DNA of 64,000 nucleotides from NCBI GenBank assembly GCA_007693505.1, contig REDL01000124.1, forward strand, positions 1-64,000. Direction: 5' to 3'. Both the position numbers and the translations under genes were made by a program. Positions 34,970-44,412 of this stretch are shown piece by piece. The stretch comes from Desulfovibrionales bacterium (GTDB lineage: Bacteria > Desulfobacterota > Desulfovibrionia > Desulfovibrionales > Desulfonatronaceae). Numbering within the stretch: position 1 is the stretch's first letter; each line of letters opens with the position of its first letter. The notes beneath the pieces are model-generated. The model saw only the letters and a program-made list of their open reading frames with translations, was not told the DNA's origin and searched no databases.

Positions 34970-36793
34970 ATGTGCGGAATAATTGGTTACGCCGGCCACA
35001 GGCCAGCCGTGCCCGTTATCGTGGAAGGACTGAAACGCCTGGAGTATCGGGGCTACGATTCAGCGGGAGTGGCTTTCATTCAGCAGAAGGAAATGCACGT
35101 TATTCGTGCTGAAGGCAAGCTGAGCGAATTGGAGTGCCGTCTCAACGGTTGCGAAATGTTTCATGCCACCACCGGTCTGGGACACACGCGCTGGGCGACC
35201 CACGGTCTGCCCGTGGAGCGCAACGCTCACCCCCACCGCGACCCAGGTGGACGATTGGTCCTGGTGCACAATGGAATCATCGAAAACTACCTTACGCTCA
35301 AGGAACAACTCCTGAGCAAGGGACGCACCTTCCAATCCGAAACAGACTCTGAGGTCCTGGTCCAACTGGTTGCCGAACTCTGGACCCCAGGAATTTCCCT
35401 GCTACAGGCATTTTCCGAGGCTCTGAAACAGGTTGACGGCACCTATGCCGTCGCCTTGCTGAACAAGGATGATCCCAATCGCATCCTGGCGGCACGCAAA
35501 TCCAGCCCTCTTCTGCTTGGGGTCGGGGTCGGAGAAAACTTCGTGGCTTCGGATATCCCGGCTTTCCTGGGGTACACCAGGGATGTCGTCTTTTTGGAAG
35601 ACAACGAATTGGTCGAACTGAGCCCCATGGATTGGCAGGTTTACGACACTGCCACACTGGAGCCCCTGGAAAAAAAGATCCACCATATCACCTGGGATTT
35701 CCAAGCAGCTCAGAAGGGCGGGTATCGCCATTTCATGCTCAAGGAAATCTTCGAACAACCCACAGTGGTCAGCAATTGCCTGGCTGGCCGGCTGGATGGC
35801 AAAAACCGGACTGTCAGCCTGCCGGAGCTGGATGCCTTGGACATTCCGGAGCAACTCCAGATCGTAGCCTGCGGCACGTCATACCATGCCGGCTTGTGGG
35901 GACAATATCTTTTGGAATCCTGGGCCGGTATTCCGGTTCGCGTGGAGATCGCCTCCGAATTTCGCTACCGGACTCCCATCTTCAAGCCCACAGACATGAT
36001 CCTGGCCATCAGCCAGTCCGGAGAGACCGCTGATACCTTGGCAGGAATGCGCTTGGCCAAGGAACATGGCGTTCCCGTCTTGGGCCTGTGCAATGTGATC
36101 GGCTCCAGCGTAGCCAGAGAGGCAGCCAGCGTGATCCACACCCAGGCCGGGCCGGAAATCAGTGTCGCCTCCACAAAGGCGATGTGCAGCCAGCTGGTTC
36201 TCCTGACCCTACTGGCCCTTTACTGGGGTCGCCGCAAACAGACATTGCCCCAGAGCGTCGAATCATCGGTTATTGCCGGCCTCCTCAGCCTGCCCCAGAT
36301 CCTGGAGAGCGAGCTCCCCCGAATGCGGAGTACGGCCCAGGAGCTGGTCCCGGAATACAGCACGGCACGCAGCTTTTTCTACTTGGGACGGGGATTGGCG
36401 TTTCCCCTGGCCCTGGAAGGAGCGTTGAAGCTCAAGGAAATCTCGTACATCCACGCCGAGGGATACGCTGCCGGTGAAATGAAGCACGGGCCCATTGCCC
36501 TGATTGAACCGGAATTTCCCACCTTTGCCCTGGCGCTGAACGACGAATTGCTGACCAAAACCATCTCCAACCTTGTGGAGGTCCAGGCCCGCAACGGCAA
36601 GATTATCAGCCTTTGTCACCCTGGTTTTGGCCTGGACGTAGAGCATGCCTGGGAGATTCCCCAGGTTTATGGACCGCTGAACACCTTCCTGGCACTCCCG
36701 GCATTGCAGTTGTTCGCGTATGAAATGGCCGTGTATCTGGGCAAGGACGTAGACCAACCCCGCAACCTGGCCAAAAGCGTGACCGTAGAGTAA
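34970..36793 (+). CDS. glmS: Glutamine-fructose-6-phosphate aminotransferase
   Basis: 607 residues. The first step to UDP-GlcNAc: fructose-6-P plus glutamine gives glucosamine-6-P. Cys2 (after Met) in MCGIIGY is the glutaminase nucleophile; LKRLEYRGYDSAG and GHTRWATHG follow. Two SIS sugar-phosphate domains hold CGTSYHAG and SQSGETADT, and the end is the conserved RNLAKSVTVE. GAGG is about 10 bases upstream. The 250 bases before it show no glmS ribozyme or other gene I can support. Confidence 0.97.
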   Translation: MCGIIGYAGHRPAVPVIVEGLKRLEYRGYDSAGVAFIQQKEMHVIRAEGKLSELECRLNGCEMFHATTGLGHTRWATHGLPVERNAHPHRDPGGRLVLVHNGIIENYLTLKEQLLSKGRTFQSETDSEVLVQLVAELWTPGISLLQAFSEALKQVDGTYAVALLNKDDPNRILAARKSSPLLLGVGVGENFVASDIPAFLGYTRDVVFLEDNELVELSPMDWQVYDTATLEPLEKKIHHITWDFQAAQKGGYRHFMLKEIFEQPTVVSNCLAGRLDGKNRTVSLPELDALDIPEQLQIVACGTSYHAGLWGQYLLESWAGIPVRVEIASEFRYRTPIFKPTDMILAISQSGETADTLAGMRLAKEHGVPVLGLCNVIGSSVAREAASVIHTQAGPEISVASTKAMCSQLVLLTLLALYWGRRKQTLPQSVESSVIAGLLSLPQILESELPRMRSTAQELVPEYSTARSFFYLGRGLAFPLALEGALKLKEISYIHAEGYAAGEMKHGPIALIEPEFPTFALALNDELLTKTISNLVEVQARNGKIISLCHPGFGLDVEHAWEIPQVYGPLNTFLALPALQLFAYEMAVYLGKDVDQPRNLAKSVTVE

Positions 36794-36832
36794 CCGCTTA
36801 AAATACAACATGAATATTGCAATCTGAGAAAC

Positions 36833-37645
36833 TTAGCCAAGGCCCCGCCCGTGCCCGATAATGCGGGAAAGAAAAAATCCACCGGCCGCCACCATTACGA
36901 TGGTGGCGCCGGCGGTCAGATTCAGATGATAAGCCAGGAGCAGTCCAAAGACGCAGAACACCGAGCTGAGCAAAACAGCCCAGGCCATCATTGCCCCTAA
37001 AGAACCGGAAAAGCGTTCGGCCACCACAGCAGGAATGGTCAACAATGCGATCACCAGGATCAACCCCACGGCCTGGATGGTCGTGACCACGGCCAGGGCG
37101 GTCAGGGCCAGTAAGGTGAAATAGAGCCCACGAACCGGAACCCCCATGACCTGGGCATGTTCTTCGTCGTAGGACATGGCCAGGAGGTCATGGTAGAAGA
37201 GTCGAACCCAAACAAGCACAACCACGTTCAGCCCGGCCATCATCCACAAGTTCTCCCGAGGAACCAGCAGAATACTGCCGAAAAGATAGCTCATCAGATC
37301 AACGTGATAGCCTGGAGTCAAATCCACCAAAATGATTCCCACGGCCATCCCAACAGCCCAGATCACGCCGATAATCGAATCGCTGCGGTGCTTGGCCCGC
37401 AGGCTGACCCCCCCCATGATCATTGCGGCCAGAAAGGCGCTTATCCCCGCTCCGATGTACGGCGAGCTCCCCAGAAAAATGGCCACTCCCACTCCGCCAT
37501 AGGAGGCATGGGCAATCCCCCCGGAAAGAAAAACCAGCCGATTGACCACCACCAAGGTGCCCATTATTCCGCAGCTGATGCTGATCAGCAGGCAGGCCGC
37601 CAAGGCGTTGCGCATGAATTCGAATTGCAAAATATCCGGTATCAC
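36833..37645 (-). CDS. znuB: Zinc ABC transporter permease
   Basis: 270 residues, about eight membrane segments, of the ZnuB/MntB (ABC-3) family; LVVVNRLVFLSGGIAHASYGGVG is a family landmark. It forms the channel for the metal delivered by the binding protein below. It overlaps the ATPase gene by four bases and ends facing glmS. Confidence 0.92.
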   Translation of the reverse strand: MIPDILQFEFMRNALAACLLISISCGIMGTLVVVNRLVFLSGGIAHASYGGVGVAIFLGSSPYIGAGISAFLAAMIMGGVSLRAKHRSDSIIGVIWAVGMAVGIILVDLTPGYHVDLMSYLFGSILLVPRENLWMMAGLNVVVLVWVRLFYHDLLAMSYDEEHAQVMGVPVRGLYFTLLALTALAVVTTIQAVGLILVIALLTIPAVVAERFSGSLGAMMAWAVLLSSVFCVFGLLLAYHLNLTAGATIVMVAAGGFFLSRIIGHGRGLG

Positions 37646-38406
37646 GAGAGGTCATGTTCCTTGAGGACGCGATGGGGAACCGGGCCATGGGTCACCAGCT
37701 CTATTGGACAGTGGTAGGTCGATTCCAGCATGGCCGGCGTCAATTCGGCCCGGTCGTGATAGTACAGCCTGCGGTTCACACAGGCCACGGAAGTAGCGTA
37801 GCTGGAAAGTACGGTGAGATCATGACTGACCACGATGATGGTCATCCGCGCGTTCAGTGTCTTGAGCAGATCGTAGAGCGCCCCTTGAAATTCCCGATCC
37901 ACGCTGGCCGTGGGTTCATCCAGTAGCAACAGTTCCGGCTCGTTGGCCAATGCCCTGGCAATGAACACGCGTTGACGTTGCCCTCCGGAAAGCTGGCCGA
38001 TACGTCGCCTTCGGAACGGCCACATGCCTACCCGATGCAAAGCTTGGCAAGCTGCTTCTCGGTCCATGGGCCCAAAACCATGTGTCCGTCGACGATGCGG
38101 CAATCGACCCAAGAGCACCAAGTCCTCCGCTGTGATGGGAAACTGCAAATGAATATTCGTCTGTTGGGGAACGTAGCCAACCTTGCGGGATGCCTTTCCT
38201 GGTGTTGCATCCAACACCGAAACCACACCTCGCTGGGGTACAAGGAGGCCCAACAGAATTTTAAGCAGGGTGGTCTTCCCTCCTCCGTTGGGGCCCATCA
38301 CTGCCAAAAACTCTCCCCGTCGCACCTGCAAATGGACGTCCTCCAGGACAAAACACCCATCATAGGCAAAACAGACGTCTTGTGCATCCACGACAGGAGG
38401 AGTCAT
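37642..38406 (-). CDS. znuC: Zinc ABC transporter ATP-binding protein
   Basis: 254 residues. Walker A is GPNGGGKTTLLKI, the signature is LSGGQRQRVFIARAL, and Walker B is LLLLDEPTASVD. The His in VVSHDL closes the site. It is 28 bases downstream of the binding-protein gene. The family is that of zinc and manganese importers; the His-rich partner favours zinc. Confidence 0.93.
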   Translation of the reverse strand: MTPPVVDAQDVCFAYDGCFVLEDVHLQVRRGEFLAVMGPNGGGKTTLLKILLGLLVPQRGVVSVLDATPGKASRKVGYVPQQTNIHLQFPITAEDLVLLGRLPHRRRTHGFGPMDREAACQALHRVGMWPFRRRRIGQLSGGQRQRVFIARALANEPELLLLDEPTASVDREFQGALYDLLKTLNARMTIIVVSHDLTVLSSYATSVACVNRRLYYHDRAELTPAMLESTYHCPIELVTHGPVPHRVLKEHDLS

Positions 38407-38434
38407 ATCTCAACCATACCTATGCAACCCGAGT

Positions 38435-39457
38435 TTACTTGAAGGCCTGCTTAAATTTCCCAGCCACGGCAAGCATGTTTTTCAGCCAATCTTCCGCAAG
38501 GGGATCTATGGCGACGATCTGACCGTTTATTGCCCTGGCAATGGTTTCCGCGCTTCGTGTGGAAAACTGCGGTGAAACAAACACGACCCGAATGTCTTCC
38601 GCCAGAGCACGCTGGATCAATTGCTGAATATCCTGGGCACGTGGTTCCTTGCCTTCGATCTCCACAGGAATCTGTTCCAGACCGTACTGCCTGGCGAAAT
38701 AGCCCCAGGCTGGGTGAAAGACCATAAATGCCGCTCCCTCATGCCCAGCCAAAGACTGTCGGATATCGGCATCCAATGCGTCGATTTCAGCCATGAATGC
38801 CGTGTAGTTGGCCTCATAAACCGCAGCATGTGCTCCATCCAGATCCGTCAACGCCGCAAGGATGTGAGCAGCCTGGATGCGTACCAGTTCCGGCGCAAGC
38901 CAGACATGGGTGTCCAACCCACCATGCTCGTGCCTATGCCCGTGGTTTTGACCATGCCCGTGCTCGTGCTCGTGCTCATGCCCATGCCCATGCCCGTGCT
39001 CATGGCCGTGATCGTGCCCATGCCCATGGTCACGCTCCTGCTCGTGCTCGTGCCCGTACCCGTGCCCATGGTCGTGCCCATGGTCATGGTGATGATGAGG
39101 AATCATGGGTAGTTTCTCAATACCCGCTTCCGTGTGGACGATTTTTAGGTCTGGATTCAATGCGGAGATCTTTGGCAGGAGCGTTTTTTCGAACTCCACA
39201 CCAATGGCAAAATAGATCTTCGCCTGAGAGAGCATCCGCATCTGGGCAGGTCTCGGCTCATACACATGAGGACTGGCGCCTGGTGGAACCATCACGGAAA
39301 CGTTGACAAGTTCCCCACCAATGCGCTCCACGAACTGCTTCTGCGGAGCAATACTGACAAAAAGCTCAAATGGCTGAGCACGCCCATCCTCAGCGCTGAC
39401 GAATAAAAGCAGCAGTGCCACCAGCACGACTTTCCATTGGAGACCACGTAGCAACAT
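38435..39457 (-). CDS. znuA: Zinc-binding periplasmic protein with a very long His-rich loop
   Basis: 340 residues from the ATG at 39457, with GGAGGAGAGG just upstream. Signal peptide VVLVALLLLFVSAEDGRAQ. The metal ligands of cluster A-I proteins are seen as His64 (ASPHVYEP), His184 (LDTHVWL) and the later FHPAWGYF. Between them, residues 121-178 hold 27 histidines alternating with Gly, Asp and Glu. This loop is long even for ZnuA and is thought to collect zinc or act as a sensor. The coding DNA at about 38920-39100 is a low-complexity repeat. Confidence 0.94.
   Translation of the reverse strand: MLLRGLQWKVVLVALLLLFVSAEDGRAQPFELFVSIAPQKQFVERIGGELVNVSVMVPPGASPHVYEPRPAQMRMLSQAKIYFAIGVEFEKTLLPKISALNPDLKIVHTEAGIEKLPMIPHHHHDHGHDHGHGYGHEHEQERDHGHGHDHGHEHGHGHGHEHEHEHGHGQNHGHRHEHGGLDTHVWLAPELVRIQAAHILAALTDLDGAHAAVYEANYTAFMAEIDALDADIRQSLAGHEGAAFMVFHPAWGYFARQYGLEQIPVEIEGKEPRAQDIQQLIQRALAEDIRVVFVSPQFSTRSAETIARAINGQIVAIDPLAEDWLKNMLAVAGKFKQAFK
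38922..39097. repeat. Low-complexity coding repeat of ZnuA
   Basis: On the plus strand the segment consists of irregular GTGCCCATG/GTGCTCATG-like units that encode His-Gly, His-Asp and His-Glu dipeptides on the minus strand. Units differ in length and order, so this is slippage-prone coding sequence, not an array of spacers. Confidence 0.8.
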
Positions 39458-39512
39458 GTCCCTCTCCTCCTGGTTGAATACCGTCGAACACAATCTTCGG
39501 GCCGTTATCGAT

Positions 39513-39532
39513 GATAGTGATACTGCGATATC
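39513..39532. promoter_or_regulatory. Fur/Zur-box-like site between znuA and the Fur-family gene
   Basis: GATAGTGATACTGCGATATC matches 10 of the first 12 bases of the classical GATAAT-repeat Fur box and ends in a GATATC half. It lies 56 bases before znuA and 140 before the regulator. A second palindrome, CTATTGA-TAC-TCGATAG, lies at 39569-39585. Both are candidate operators for the divergent pair. Confidence 0.4.
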
Positions 39533-39671
39533 AAACATAAAAAGGCAAGAGATTTGCTTGTTGAGAGCCTATTGATACTCGATAGGGCACGTGGTACGAT
39601 TTCGTATTCATATGGGGTGGCATGCATCAGCAGATCATGAACTCAGGATACGTCCTTCAACACAAGCCATC

Positions 39672-40088
39672 ATGGAACAATCCGCACCTCTTAGTGCGAG
39701 AGCGAAAATGCAACGAAATACCCAGCAGCGTCAGGCCATCCAATCCGTACTCAGCACAGCCATGGGGCCACTGACCATTCCGGAAATCCACCAGGCAGCT
39801 CAACGCCGCGCACCAAGCCTGGGCATCGCCACGGTCTACAGAACCATCCGCAGGATGCTTGACCAGGGTGCCATCCTCCAGATCGGCATTCCTGGCGAAC
39901 TGCCCCGATATGAAAATGCCGGGCGATCGCATCACCATTTCTTCCAGTGCCGGACTTGTTCCAGGGTATACGAAATCCACGACTGTCCCCGCGACCTTGA
40001 TCGCTTGATTCCTGAAGGGTTTGAACTGGAAGATCACGAGGTTTTCTTGTTTGGCCGCTGCAATGAGTGCCGAAGTGTCGTGTCCTGA
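39672..40088 (+). CDS. Fur family metalloregulator, probably Zur
   Basis: 138 residues from the ATG at 39672; an ATG at 39708 is a possible shorter start. The winged helix is TIPEIHQAAQRRAPSLGIATVYRTIRRM. The dimer and metal half has RSHHHFFQCRTCSRVYEIHDC and the C-terminal CNEC pair, together a structural zinc site (two CxxC). Divergent placement from znuABC suggests that it represses zinc uptake; PerR or Fur functions cannot be excluded from sequence alone. It ends two bases from the convergent selD. Confidence 0.85.
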   Translation: MEQSAPLSARAKMQRNTQQRQAIQSVLSTAMGPLTIPEIHQAAQRRAPSLGIATVYRTIRRMLDQGAILQIGIPGELPRYENAGRSHHHFFQCRTCSRVYEIHDCPRDLDRLIPEGFELEDHEVFLFGRCNECRSVVS

Positions 40089-40090
40089 AC

Positions 40091-41143
40091 CTATTCCAGC
40101 ACCAATCGTGACCCTCCGGAAACAGCAGGAACGACCCTACCGACAACGTCCGCCAACTCACCTTCTTCCATCAGCATTGCTCGAGTCTCGGATATCTTGC
40201 TATCAGGCACGCCGAGAACCAAGCCTCCTGATGTCTGCGCGTCAAAAATCATATCAGCACGAAGGGCATCGACACCGGACTTGATCTCCACGTGTTTGGC
40301 ACAATGCCGCTTGTTGGCAAAGCTTCCGGCTGGAAGCATGCCCATGGCAATTAAATCCAAGGCCATGTCGATAATCGGAACACGCTCCGTATCCAACAAA
40401 ATTTGGACGTCCGAAGCACTGGCCATTTCCAAAAGGTGACCGCCCAGCCCAAAACCCGTCACATCCGTAGCAGCTTTTAATCCCATTGCGGCGATAACCT
40501 GTCCGCCAATCCGATTGAGACGGCCAGCCCAATGATACAAAAGCTTTTCCATCTCCTCGGCACCCGGAAGTTCTCCCTTGAGTCCCGTGGCCAACACTCC
40601 GGTGCCCAGAGGCTTGGTCAGCAACAGCCAGTCGCCGGGCTGAAGCCCCCCATTGGTGGCATACCCATCCGGACTGACGACACCGGTGACGGAGAGCCCA
40701 AACTTGATCTCCTGGTCCTCCACACTGTGCCCACCGGCTAATACCGCTCCAGCCTCATGCAGCTTATCCAGACCCCCACGCAATATCTCCTTGAGGACAT
40801 TGAGAGAGAAGGATTTCACCGGGAAACAGACTATATTCATTGCACACCATGGCGTCCCCCCCATGGCGTAGACGTCTGAAAGGGAGTTCGCCGCAGCAAT
40901 TTGTCCGAACCAATAGGGATTGTTCACGATCGGTGTGAAAAAATCCACGGTTTGAACCAGGGCCATGTTTGCAGGAAAGCGCAATACAGCGGCATCCTCG
41001 GCATGGGCCGTTCCAGATAGGACGCGATCGTCCCGACTCAGGTTAAGTTCCCTCAAGATGGTCTCCAGGTCCCCTGGAGAAATTTTTGAAGCTCAACCAG
41101 CGGCGTTGACGCTTTGAACAAGTGATTTCTTTATGCTGCTCAT
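40091..41143 (-). CDS. selD: Selenide, water dikinase SelD, a selenoprotein (UGA = Sec17)
   Basis: 350 residues if UGA at 41093-41095 is read as selenocysteine. The start at 41143 has AAGGGGG 6 bases upstream and gives MSSIKKSLVQSVNAAG-Sec-ASK. Sec17 and Lys20 fall exactly at the catalytic Cys17/Lys20 of the E. coli enzyme. After the UGA the frame goes on with SPGDLETILRELNLS and the ATP-grasp-like AIR synthase fold (GHSVEDQEIKFGLSVTG, DAQTSGGLVLGV). It makes selenophosphate from selenide and ATP. A conventional gene caller starting at a TTG near 41056 would lose the active site. It lies 62 bases downstream of a LysR gene. Confidence 0.95.
41062..41080 (-). promoter_or_regulatory. SECIS-like hairpin of selD
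   Basis: Read on the minus strand, TCTCCAGG pairs perfectly with CCTGGAGA around loop GGA. The stem begins 12 bases after the UGA and the loop lies about 20 bases after it, the distance used by bacterial SECIS elements for SelB. Confidence 0.8.
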
Positions 41144-41205
41144 GAGAGCCCCCTTGAAAGTGCATTGGTGGAGTTGGAGAGATCAAACACTGTTGCTTTT
41201 AAATA

Positions 41206-42156
41206 TCATTCAGCGTGATTATTGGTTACTGTACCAATCGGCTCATTATCCGGAACCTGCAAACGCGCAGCAACATCCAAAAGGAATTTCAGGAAAAAGC
41301 GTACGGCTGGAAATTGATGGCGAGAGGGATGAGAAACGGCGTAAAAACTGCGCACGAAATGAAGACCAGGGATGTCCAAAGCGACAAGTTCGCCACGTTG
41401 CAGATATTCTTTGGCCGCGAGCCGAGAACTGACAGTAATTCCAAGGCCGCTCCGCACAAACCGAAGCAATGCCTCGGTTCCGTCAACGACACTGACAATG
41501 TTGAGATCCTTGAGCGGAAGACCGACTTTCTCCAAGGCCTGCTCCACGGCCAGTCGAGTCCCGGAGCCTGGCTGCCGCATGACCCAGTTTACATCGCGCA
41601 GAGAGGCCAAGCTGACAGGCCTGGTATGTCTGGAAAAAAAGCATGGTGCAGCCAGGACAACGAGTGCATCAGCGACAAGTTCCTGCGTGACCAACTCCAG
41701 AGTTTCGCTTTTCGCACCAACAACACCGACCGAGAGTTCGCCAGACCGCACGCGCTCCAAAATATCCGAAGAATCGCCTTGACTGAGAAAAATCCGAACA
41801 TTTGGATAGCGACGCAAAAAATCGCCAATCAATTCCGGAAAGAGGAAGTTTGCCGGAATGGTACTCCCACCAATCCGCAACGCACCGGAAACCTCATTGG
41901 AGAGCAAGCGGATTTCGGACTCGGCTTGATCGAGTGCGGAAAAAACCGATTCACAATGCACGTAGAGAATATCGGCAGCTTGCGTCGGCAAGATGCTCCG
42001 TCCAAGGCGATCAAATAGAGCAATCTGCATCTGTTGCTCAAGAGATGCAACATGGGCGCTGACAGTAGGTTGGGACAATAACAGTTCTTCCGCGGCACGA
42101 GAGAAACTTCTCCGCTCGTAAACTTTGGCAAATGCTCGAAGCTGACGAATATCCAT
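41206..42156 (-). CDS. LysR family regulator next to selD, selenium-metabolism type
   Basis: 316 residues. The N-terminal winged helix is typical (MDIRQLRAFAKVYERRSFSRAAEELLLSQ, broken here as DIRQLRAFAKVYERRSF then LSQPTVSAHVASLE), followed by the periplasmic-binding-protein-like effector domain. The neighbourhood (just upstream of selD on the same strand) fits the LysR subgroup found beside selD and yedF in anaerobes. The effector is not known. An inverted repeat overlaps its presumed -10 box. Confidence 0.85.
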   Translation of the reverse strand: MDIRQLRAFAKVYERRSFSRAAEELLLSQPTVSAHVASLEQQMQIALFDRLGRSILPTQAADILYVHCESVFSALDQAESEIRLLSNEVSGALRIGGSTIPANFLFPELIGDFLRRYPNVRIFLSQGDSSDILERVRSGELSVGVVGAKSETLELVTQELVADALVVLAAPCFFSRHTRPVSLASLRDVNWVMRQPGSGTRLAVEQALEKVGLPLKDLNIVSVVDGTEALLRFVRSGLGITVSSRLAAKEYLQRGELVALDIPGLHFVRSFYAVSHPSRHQFPAVRFFLKFLLDVAARLQVPDNEPIGTVTNNHAE

Positions 42157-42172
42157 GGAATCAATTTTATTG

Positions 42173-42187
42173 ATAGATTATATCTAT
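42173..42187 (-). promoter_or_regulatory. Palindrome over the -10 of the LysR gene
   Basis: ATAGAT-TAT-ATCTAT is a perfect 6-3-6 inverted repeat. On the minus strand it contains TATAAT (42182-42177), 20 bases before the LysR start. An overlap of operator and -10 would allow autoregulation. Confidence 0.4.
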
Positions 42188-42197
42188 AGACAAGAAC

Positions 42198-42226
42198 AAA
42201 AAAAAGGCAGGGCATTGCCCTGCCTT
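42198..42226 (-). terminator. Terminator of the rpsL-to-rplQ ribosomal run
   Basis: On the minus strand AAGGCAGGGC pairs with GCCCTGCCTT over 10 bp (3-base loop) and is followed by a run of T. It lies 8 bases after the rplQ stop and separates the alpha operon from the LysR gene. Confidence 0.9.
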
Positions 42227-42233
42227 CCATGAA

Positions 42234-42710
42234 CTACTCAGAACGTTGACCTGGCCTTTCGCTCGATACAGGACCTTCTGTACTGGAAGCACCGGTAGAA
42301 GAGGTGGATATATCTGGTGTAATGGACTCCTCTTCAGGCTTGCCAATGAATTCATGTTTTGTAAATTCAATCAGAGCCTGTGGCGCACAGTCACCAGGTC
42401 GAAGCGCACTGAGCTTGAGCAACCGGGTGTAGCCTCCAGGTACGCCTTGATACAGAGGTGCGATATCATCAAAAAGCCTCTTGACGAGGGTATGGCTTCC
42501 CAGGACCTTGTAGACCAGTCGCCGTGAATGCAAATCGTTACGCTTCGCCTTGGTCACGAGTTTTTCCACGACACCACGAAGTTCCTTGGCCTTGGCTTCT
42601 GTGGTTTGAATGCGACCGTGCAAAATTAATGCGCTAGCCATATTTCGAAACATGGCCTTGCGATGGGCCGGCGTTCGATTGAACTTTCTACCGCTCTTCC
42701 TGTGTCTCAT
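42234..42710 (-). CDS. rplQ: 50S ribosomal protein L17
   Basis: 158 residues. The L17 core is complete ([20 protein letters not shown]). About 30 residues beyond the usual length form a Ser/Thr/Glu-rich tail ([17 protein letters not shown]) of low complexity. It overlaps rpoA by 23 bases and closes the alpha operon. Confidence 0.96.
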   Translation of the reverse strand: MRHRKSGRKFNRTPAHRKAMFRNMASALILHGRIQTTEAKAKELRGVVEKLVTKAKRNDLHSRRLVYKVLGSHTLVKRLFDDIAPLYQGVPGGYTRLLKLSALRPGDCAPQALIEFTKHEFIGKPEEESITPDISTSSTGASSTEGPVSSERPGQRSE

Positions 42711-43740
42711 TGTCTTCTTCCTTCTTCAGCCATTCCTGATATTTTTCTTCGAAATTCGGCACACTTGTCCCGAAATCAAAGCCCATCTTGTTGACAACGC
42801 GGCGTATCTCTTCCAGGGATTTACGACCAAAATTGCGAGTTTCCAGAATCTCGTTCTCGGTTTTCTGGACAAGTTCACCAAAAATGGCAATACCCGCGCT
42901 TTTAAGACAATTCGTTGCCCGAACTGACAGTTCCAAATCCTCAATAGACTTAAAGAGCACAGGATCTATATCCTGGGCAATGCTATCCGTTACCCCTTGT
43001 TCATCTTCACTGTCGTCAAATGAGATAAAAACGGAAAGCTGATCCTTGAGTATTTTCGCTGCGTACGCGAGAGCGTCATCAGGGCGCAGTGAGCCGTCGG
43101 TCCAGATTTCCATGACCAGCTTGTCGTAATTGGTCATCTGCCCTACACGGGCCTGCTCCACTGCATAGGCAGCTTTCAGGATCGGGGAGAAATTCGCATC
43201 CAAGGCGATCAAACCGATATCCTCAGTTATTCCCTCGTGCATTTCAGCTGGAAGATACCCCTTTCCCATTCGCACTTCGAGCTCAAGACGTAAATCAACG
43301 TCATCCGTCAGCGTCGCTATGAGTTGATCCGGATTAGAAATTTTAACTCGCTGATTCTCGTGGATGGCGGCCGCGGTCACCGGACCTTTCGTGTTGGCGG
43401 TGAGTTCCAGGCGTTGAGGTTCATCTGTGGTCATTGCCAAACGAACTTGCTTCAAGTTGAGGACGATGTCGGTGACATCTTCAAGAACGCCTGGAATTGT
43501 CGAAAATTCATGCTGAACACCCTCGATGCGCACGGCAACAACGGCTGCTCCCTGCATGGAGGACAAGAGGACGCGACGCAAAGCGTTGCCTATTGTTGTC
43601 CCAAATCCACGCTCAAGAGGTTCACAAACGAACTTTCCGTACGTATTTGAGGAACGCTTGTCCTTGACAAGCTGATCTGGCTTGACCAACTCCACCCAGT
43701 TCCTGGTATTAAGGAGCTTGTCGCCTTTACGAATGAACAT
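42688..43740 (-). CDS. rpoA: RNA polymerase alpha subunit
   Basis: 350 residues from the ATG at 43740 (AGGTG about 7 bases upstream). The N-terminal dimer domain has the conserved [25 protein letters not shown]. The C-terminal domain with helix-hairpin-helix repeats ([26 protein letters not shown]) contacts UP elements and activators. It follows rpsD, as in most bacteria. Confidence 0.98.
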   Translation of the reverse strand: MFIRKGDKLLNTRNWVELVKPDQLVKDKRSSNTYGKFVCEPLERGFGTTIGNALRRVLLSSMQGAAVVAVRIEGVQHEFSTIPGVLEDVTDIVLNLKQVRLAMTTDEPQRLELTANTKGPVTAAAIHENQRVKISNPDQLIATLTDDVDLRLELEVRMGKGYLPAEMHEGITEDIGLIALDANFSPILKAAYAVEQARVGQMTNYDKLVMEIWTDGSLRPDDALAYAAKILKDQLSVFISFDDSEDEQGVTDSIAQDIDPVLFKSIEDLELSVRATNCLKSAGIAIFGELVQKTENEILETRNFGRKSLEEIRRVVNKMGFDFGTSVPNFEEKYQEWLKKEEDNETQEER

Positions 43741-43758
43741 GCTATGCACCTGCAAAGA

Positions 43759-44385
43759 TTATTTTGAATACAACTCGACAATGAGCTGTTCGTTGATCTG
43801 AAAAGATATATCTTCGCGTGTCGGAACGGCGACCAGTTTTCCTTTATGCTGTGAGCCATCTACTTCCAACCAAGCCGGGGTCCCGCGACGCGCTATGACC
43901 TGCTGGGCCTCTTGGATGACCGGAATTTTACGACTTGATTCCTTGACGAGGATCTCATCCCCAATCCGCATCCGCAAGGATGGGATGTTTACCTTGTGGC
44001 CGTTCAATGTGAAATGACCATGACGAATCAGTTGTCGAGCCTGATCCCGGGAATTGGCATACCCCATCCGGTAGACAATGTTGTCAAGACGTGTTTCCAG
44101 GAGGACCAACAAATTGGTACCGGTAACGCCTCGTTGCTTATCGGCTTTGAAAAAATAATTTCGAAATGGTCGCTCAAGGATACCGAACGTTCTCCGCAGC
44201 TTCTGCTTCTCACGTAGCTGCAAGGCATAATCGCTGAATTTTTTTCGGGCCCGTCCGTGATCACCCGGGGCATATGAACGTCGCTCATAAGCGCATTTAT
44301 CGGTAAAACAGCGGTCACCCTTCAAAAAAAGCTTTGCGCCCTCACGGCGACACAACCGGCATTTTGCTTCAGTGTATCTGGCCAA
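43759..44385 (-). CDS. rpsD: 30S ribosomal protein S4
   Basis: 208 residues. S4 starts 30S assembly and in many bacteria represses its own operon. [20 protein letters not shown] with the two N-terminal Cys pairs (CRLC and a later Cys) and the S4 RNA-binding domain ([21 protein letters not shown]) are present. It keeps the zinc-type Cys ligands at the N-terminus. Confidence 0.98.
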   Translation of the reverse strand: MARYTEAKCRLCRREGAKLFLKGDRCFTDKCAYERRSYAPGDHGRARKKFSDYALQLREKQKLRRTFGILERPFRNYFFKADKQRGVTGTNLLVLLETRLDNIVYRMGYANSRDQARQLIRHGHFTLNGHKVNIPSLRMRIGDEILVKESSRKIPVIQEAQQVIARRGTPAWLEVDGSQHKGKLVAVPTREDISFQINEQLIVELYSK

Positions 44386-44412
44386 GATCTCCTCCCTCCC
44401 CTCTCATAATGG

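Noticed and set aside
38922-39097. Short repeated units that could suggest a CRISPR array or tandem DNA repeat
   Set aside because: The units vary in length, have no spacers and encode the His-rich loop of ZnuA in frame.
40091-41056. SelD as a protein starting near 41056 without an active-site residue
   Set aside because: The upstream frame restores the conserved N-terminus around UGA with a ribosome-binding site and a SECIS-like hairpin.
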